A stretch of DNA of 64,000 bases from Bacteroidota bacterium (lineage in GTDB: Bacteria; Bacteroidota; Bacteroidia; B-17B0; Aurantibacillaceae), in NCBI GenBank assembly GCA_020162035.1, contig JAIUNM010000011.1:54510-118509 (forward strand), written 5' to 3'. This document shows positions 63,111-64,000 of this stretch, piece by piece. The notes under the pieces were generated by a model. The model was not told where the DNA came from, did not search any database, and worked only from the letters and a program-made list of their open reading frames with translations. A program made the position numbers and the translations under genes. Each line of letters begins with the position of its first letter. The stretch's first letter is position 1.

Positions 63111-63762
63111 AACTGCTAAAAAACCTGTGAAGAAAGTAGCTAAAAAAGCTTCAAAAACAGTTGCTTTAAAAAAAACCGCTAAAAAAGCTATAAAAAAGGC
63201 AATTACTAAAAAAACAAAAGTAGCCGTAACTAAAAAACAAGCTTTAAAAAAATTAAGCCCTAAAAAAGCTGTTAAAAAAACTGCACCAAAAACTAAATTT
63301 ATAGCGCATAGCACATCTTTAAAACAAGGCGACAAAGCCCCATATTTTGAGGGTAAAGACCAAAACGGAAATTTAATTACTTTAAACAACTTGGCTGGTA
63401 AAACCATAATTTTATATTTTTACCCAAAAGATAATACACCTGGTTGCACAGCTACCGCATGCAGTTTACGAGACGAGTTTAAGTACTTGAGTAATAAAAA
63501 CTATGCGGTTGTGGGAGTTAGTGCAGATGATGAAAAATCGCATGCAAAATTTGCTTCAAAATATAATTTACCATTTCCTTTAATTGCAGATACTGATAAA
63601 AAAGTAATGAAAGCTTACGGTGTTTGGGGTAAAAAAATGTTTATGGGTAGAATTTTTGATGGAATTATACGAACTACATTTATTATAAGTACTAATGGAA
63701 TAATACAAGAGGTTATAAAATCGGTAGATACTGCAAACCACGCTAAACAAATTTTATCTTAA
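63079..63762 (+). CDS. bcp: BCP-type peroxiredoxin with histone H1-like lysine-rich N-terminus
   Basis: A 227-residue protein in two parts. Residues 1-73 contain 31 Lys, mostly in KK pairs separated by Ala, Thr or Val (MAKKTIKKAVKTAKKPVKKV), resembling bacterial histone H1-like or AlgP tails. Residues 80-227 form a complete BCP/PrxQ peroxiredoxin: peroxidatic C123 and resolving C128 in TPGCTATACSLRDEF, with IADTDKK and YGVWGKK. No internal Met could start the enzyme alone. It overlaps nth by 32 bp. The tail suggests nucleic-acid binding. Confidence 0.92.
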   Translation: MAKKTIKKAVKTAKKPVKKVAKKASKTVALKKTAKKAIKKAITKKTKVAVTKKQALKKLSPKKAVKKTAPKTKFIAHSTSLKQGDKAPYFEGKDQNGNLITLNNLAGKTIILYFYPKDNTPGCTATACSLRDEFKYLSNKNYAVVGVSADDEKSHAKFASKYNLPFPLIADTDKKVMKAYGVWGKKMFMGRIFDGIIRTTFIISTNGIIQEVIKSVDTANHAKQILS

Positions 63763-63769
63763 ATATTTT

Positions 63770-63799
63770 TTGTATTTATAAAAATAAGTATTAAATTTG
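63770..63799 (+). promoter_or_regulatory. Promoter of tRNA-Asp
   Basis: TTG at 63770-63772, exactly 19 bp, then TAAATTTG at 63792-63799: a textbook Bacteroidota -33/-7 promoter. The mature tRNA begins 26 nt downstream. Confidence 0.8.
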
Positions 63800-63825
63800 C
63801 ACTCCCAATTACATAGTTGGGAAAC

Positions 63826-63899
63826 GGATTGGTAGTTCAGCTGGTTAGAATGCCGCCCTGTCACGGCGGAGGTCGCGGGTTCGAGTCCCGTCCAGTCCG
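63826..63899 (+). tRNA. tRNA-Asp (anticodon GTC)
   Basis: A 74-nt cloverleaf. Acceptor GGATTGG pairs with CCAGTCC (one G-T pair); D stem GTTC/GAAT; anticodon stem CCGCC/GGCGG around loop CTGTCAC, with GTC at the anticodon; variable loop AGGTC; T arm GCGGG-TTCGAGT-CCCGT; discriminator G. The 3' CCA is not encoded (next bases CTA). A terminator follows at 63911. Confidence 0.97.
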
Positions 63900-63910
63900 C
63901 TAAAAATTAA

Positions 63911-63936
63911 GCCTTACAATTTTGTAAGGCTTTTTT
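63911..63936 (+). terminator. Terminator after tRNA-Asp
   Basis: Stem GCCTTACAA / TTGTAAGGC with a TT loop, followed by six T. A strong intrinsic terminator 11 nt after the tRNA. Confidence 0.92.
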
Positions 63937-63939
63937 ATT

Positions 63940-64000
63940 ATGTATACAGTTTACGTAATATCCAGAAAAAGTAGAAAATACATTTATGTTGGTTTAACTA
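63940..64000 (+). CDS. GIY-YIG domain protein, N-terminal fragment
   Basis: Only 20 codons are in the window (MYTVYVISRKSRKYIYVGLT), running off the right edge. VYV and YVG at the usual spacing match the GIY-YIG nuclease fold of the small UPF0213/YhbQ-like proteins. Such genes are often found beside tRNA genes in Bacteroidota, as I recall. The product is a putative nuclease; little else can be said. Confidence 0.7.
   Translation, partial: MYTVYVISRKSRKYIYVGLT

Noticed and set aside
62651..63407. Long minus-strand open frames opposite nth and bcp
   Set aside because: They arise from Lys-rich coding on the plus strand (Phe/Leu/Ala in the complement) and have no family signal.

Overview
This 64 kb window is chromosomal DNA of an AT-rich member of the Bacteroidota, probably Flavobacteriales-like. 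The evidence for the phylum is internal: a PorX-type response regulator and T9SS C-terminal sorting domains (5299-6309, 18111-19397), TPR/PD40 surface proteins, a MurF-Alr fusion, bacillithiol synthase BshC, a GldI-like prolyl isomerase, and -33/-7 promoters of the form TTG-N19-TAnnTTTG (exact before tRNA-Asp and before a PadR gene). The window is mostly ordinary core genome, with two small accessory patches.

Layout. 1-1730: proton-translocating transhydrogenase pntA and the start of pntB, separated by a REP-like palindrome. 1924-12004: STAS-like protein, HD hydrolase, PorX, a T9SS cargo protein, BshC, Upp, a TPR-PD40-CRD protein, an M28 peptidase and a coiled-coil protein. 12088-19397: thymidine kinase, MurF-Alr, a two-unit CRD-TPR-PD40 protein and a T9SS-secreted GH5 enzyme. 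19426-25157: TsaC/Sua5, long GAPDH, groEL/groES with a palindromic operator candidate, and a HU-like/SPOR membrane protein. 25283-26589: DUF1571 protein with an inserted LysM, and DUF4293. 26597-29004: accessory patch of three exported proteins (two are Cys-x6-Cys paralogues) plus a small HTH gene with no ATG start. 29018-38135: CDF transporter, LpdA, an outer-membrane beta-barrel gene broken by an in-frame stop, a PLD lipoprotein, a VPS10-like exported protein, CcmB and Lgt.

38166-44429 is a tightly overlapping minus-strand operon for envelope biogenesis: LptF/G permease, two glycosyltransferases, an OstA/LptA-like protein and an exonuclease. 44507-47104 holds a glycosyltransferase, a pRiA4b ORF-3-like acidic protein and NhaA. 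47105-49319 is the second accessory patch: a membrane protein, a PadR regulator with an operator-like palindrome over its promoter, an SRPBCC protein and a dead fragment of a type I restriction methyltransferase (hsdM). 49320-58948: Gmk, ComB-like phosphatase and a surface-glycan cluster (gmhA, a TPR/SpoIIE-type phosphatase, hddC, gmhB, GT2, a lipoprotein, a WbaP-type initiating transferase and a GT4-like enzyme). 58978-62349 is an operon of four peptidyl-prolyl isomerases. 62409-64000: endonuclease III overlapping a peroxiredoxin that carries a histone H1-like lysine-rich tail, then tRNA-Asp with a terminator and the start of a GIY-YIG protein.

The recurrent themes are envelope and surface biology (T9SS regulation and cargo, LPS transport, heptose and O-glycan assembly, periplasmic folding) and compact transcription: several TAnnTTTG boxes end only 3-7 nt before the start codon, suggesting leaderless or nearly leaderless mRNAs. 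The points most worth checking are the H1-tailed peroxiredoxin, the overlooked HTH gene and its secreted neighbours, the hsdM remnant, the interrupted barrel gene, and the permuted CRD/TPR/PD40 module order. No CRISPR array, complete insertion sequence or prophage was seen.
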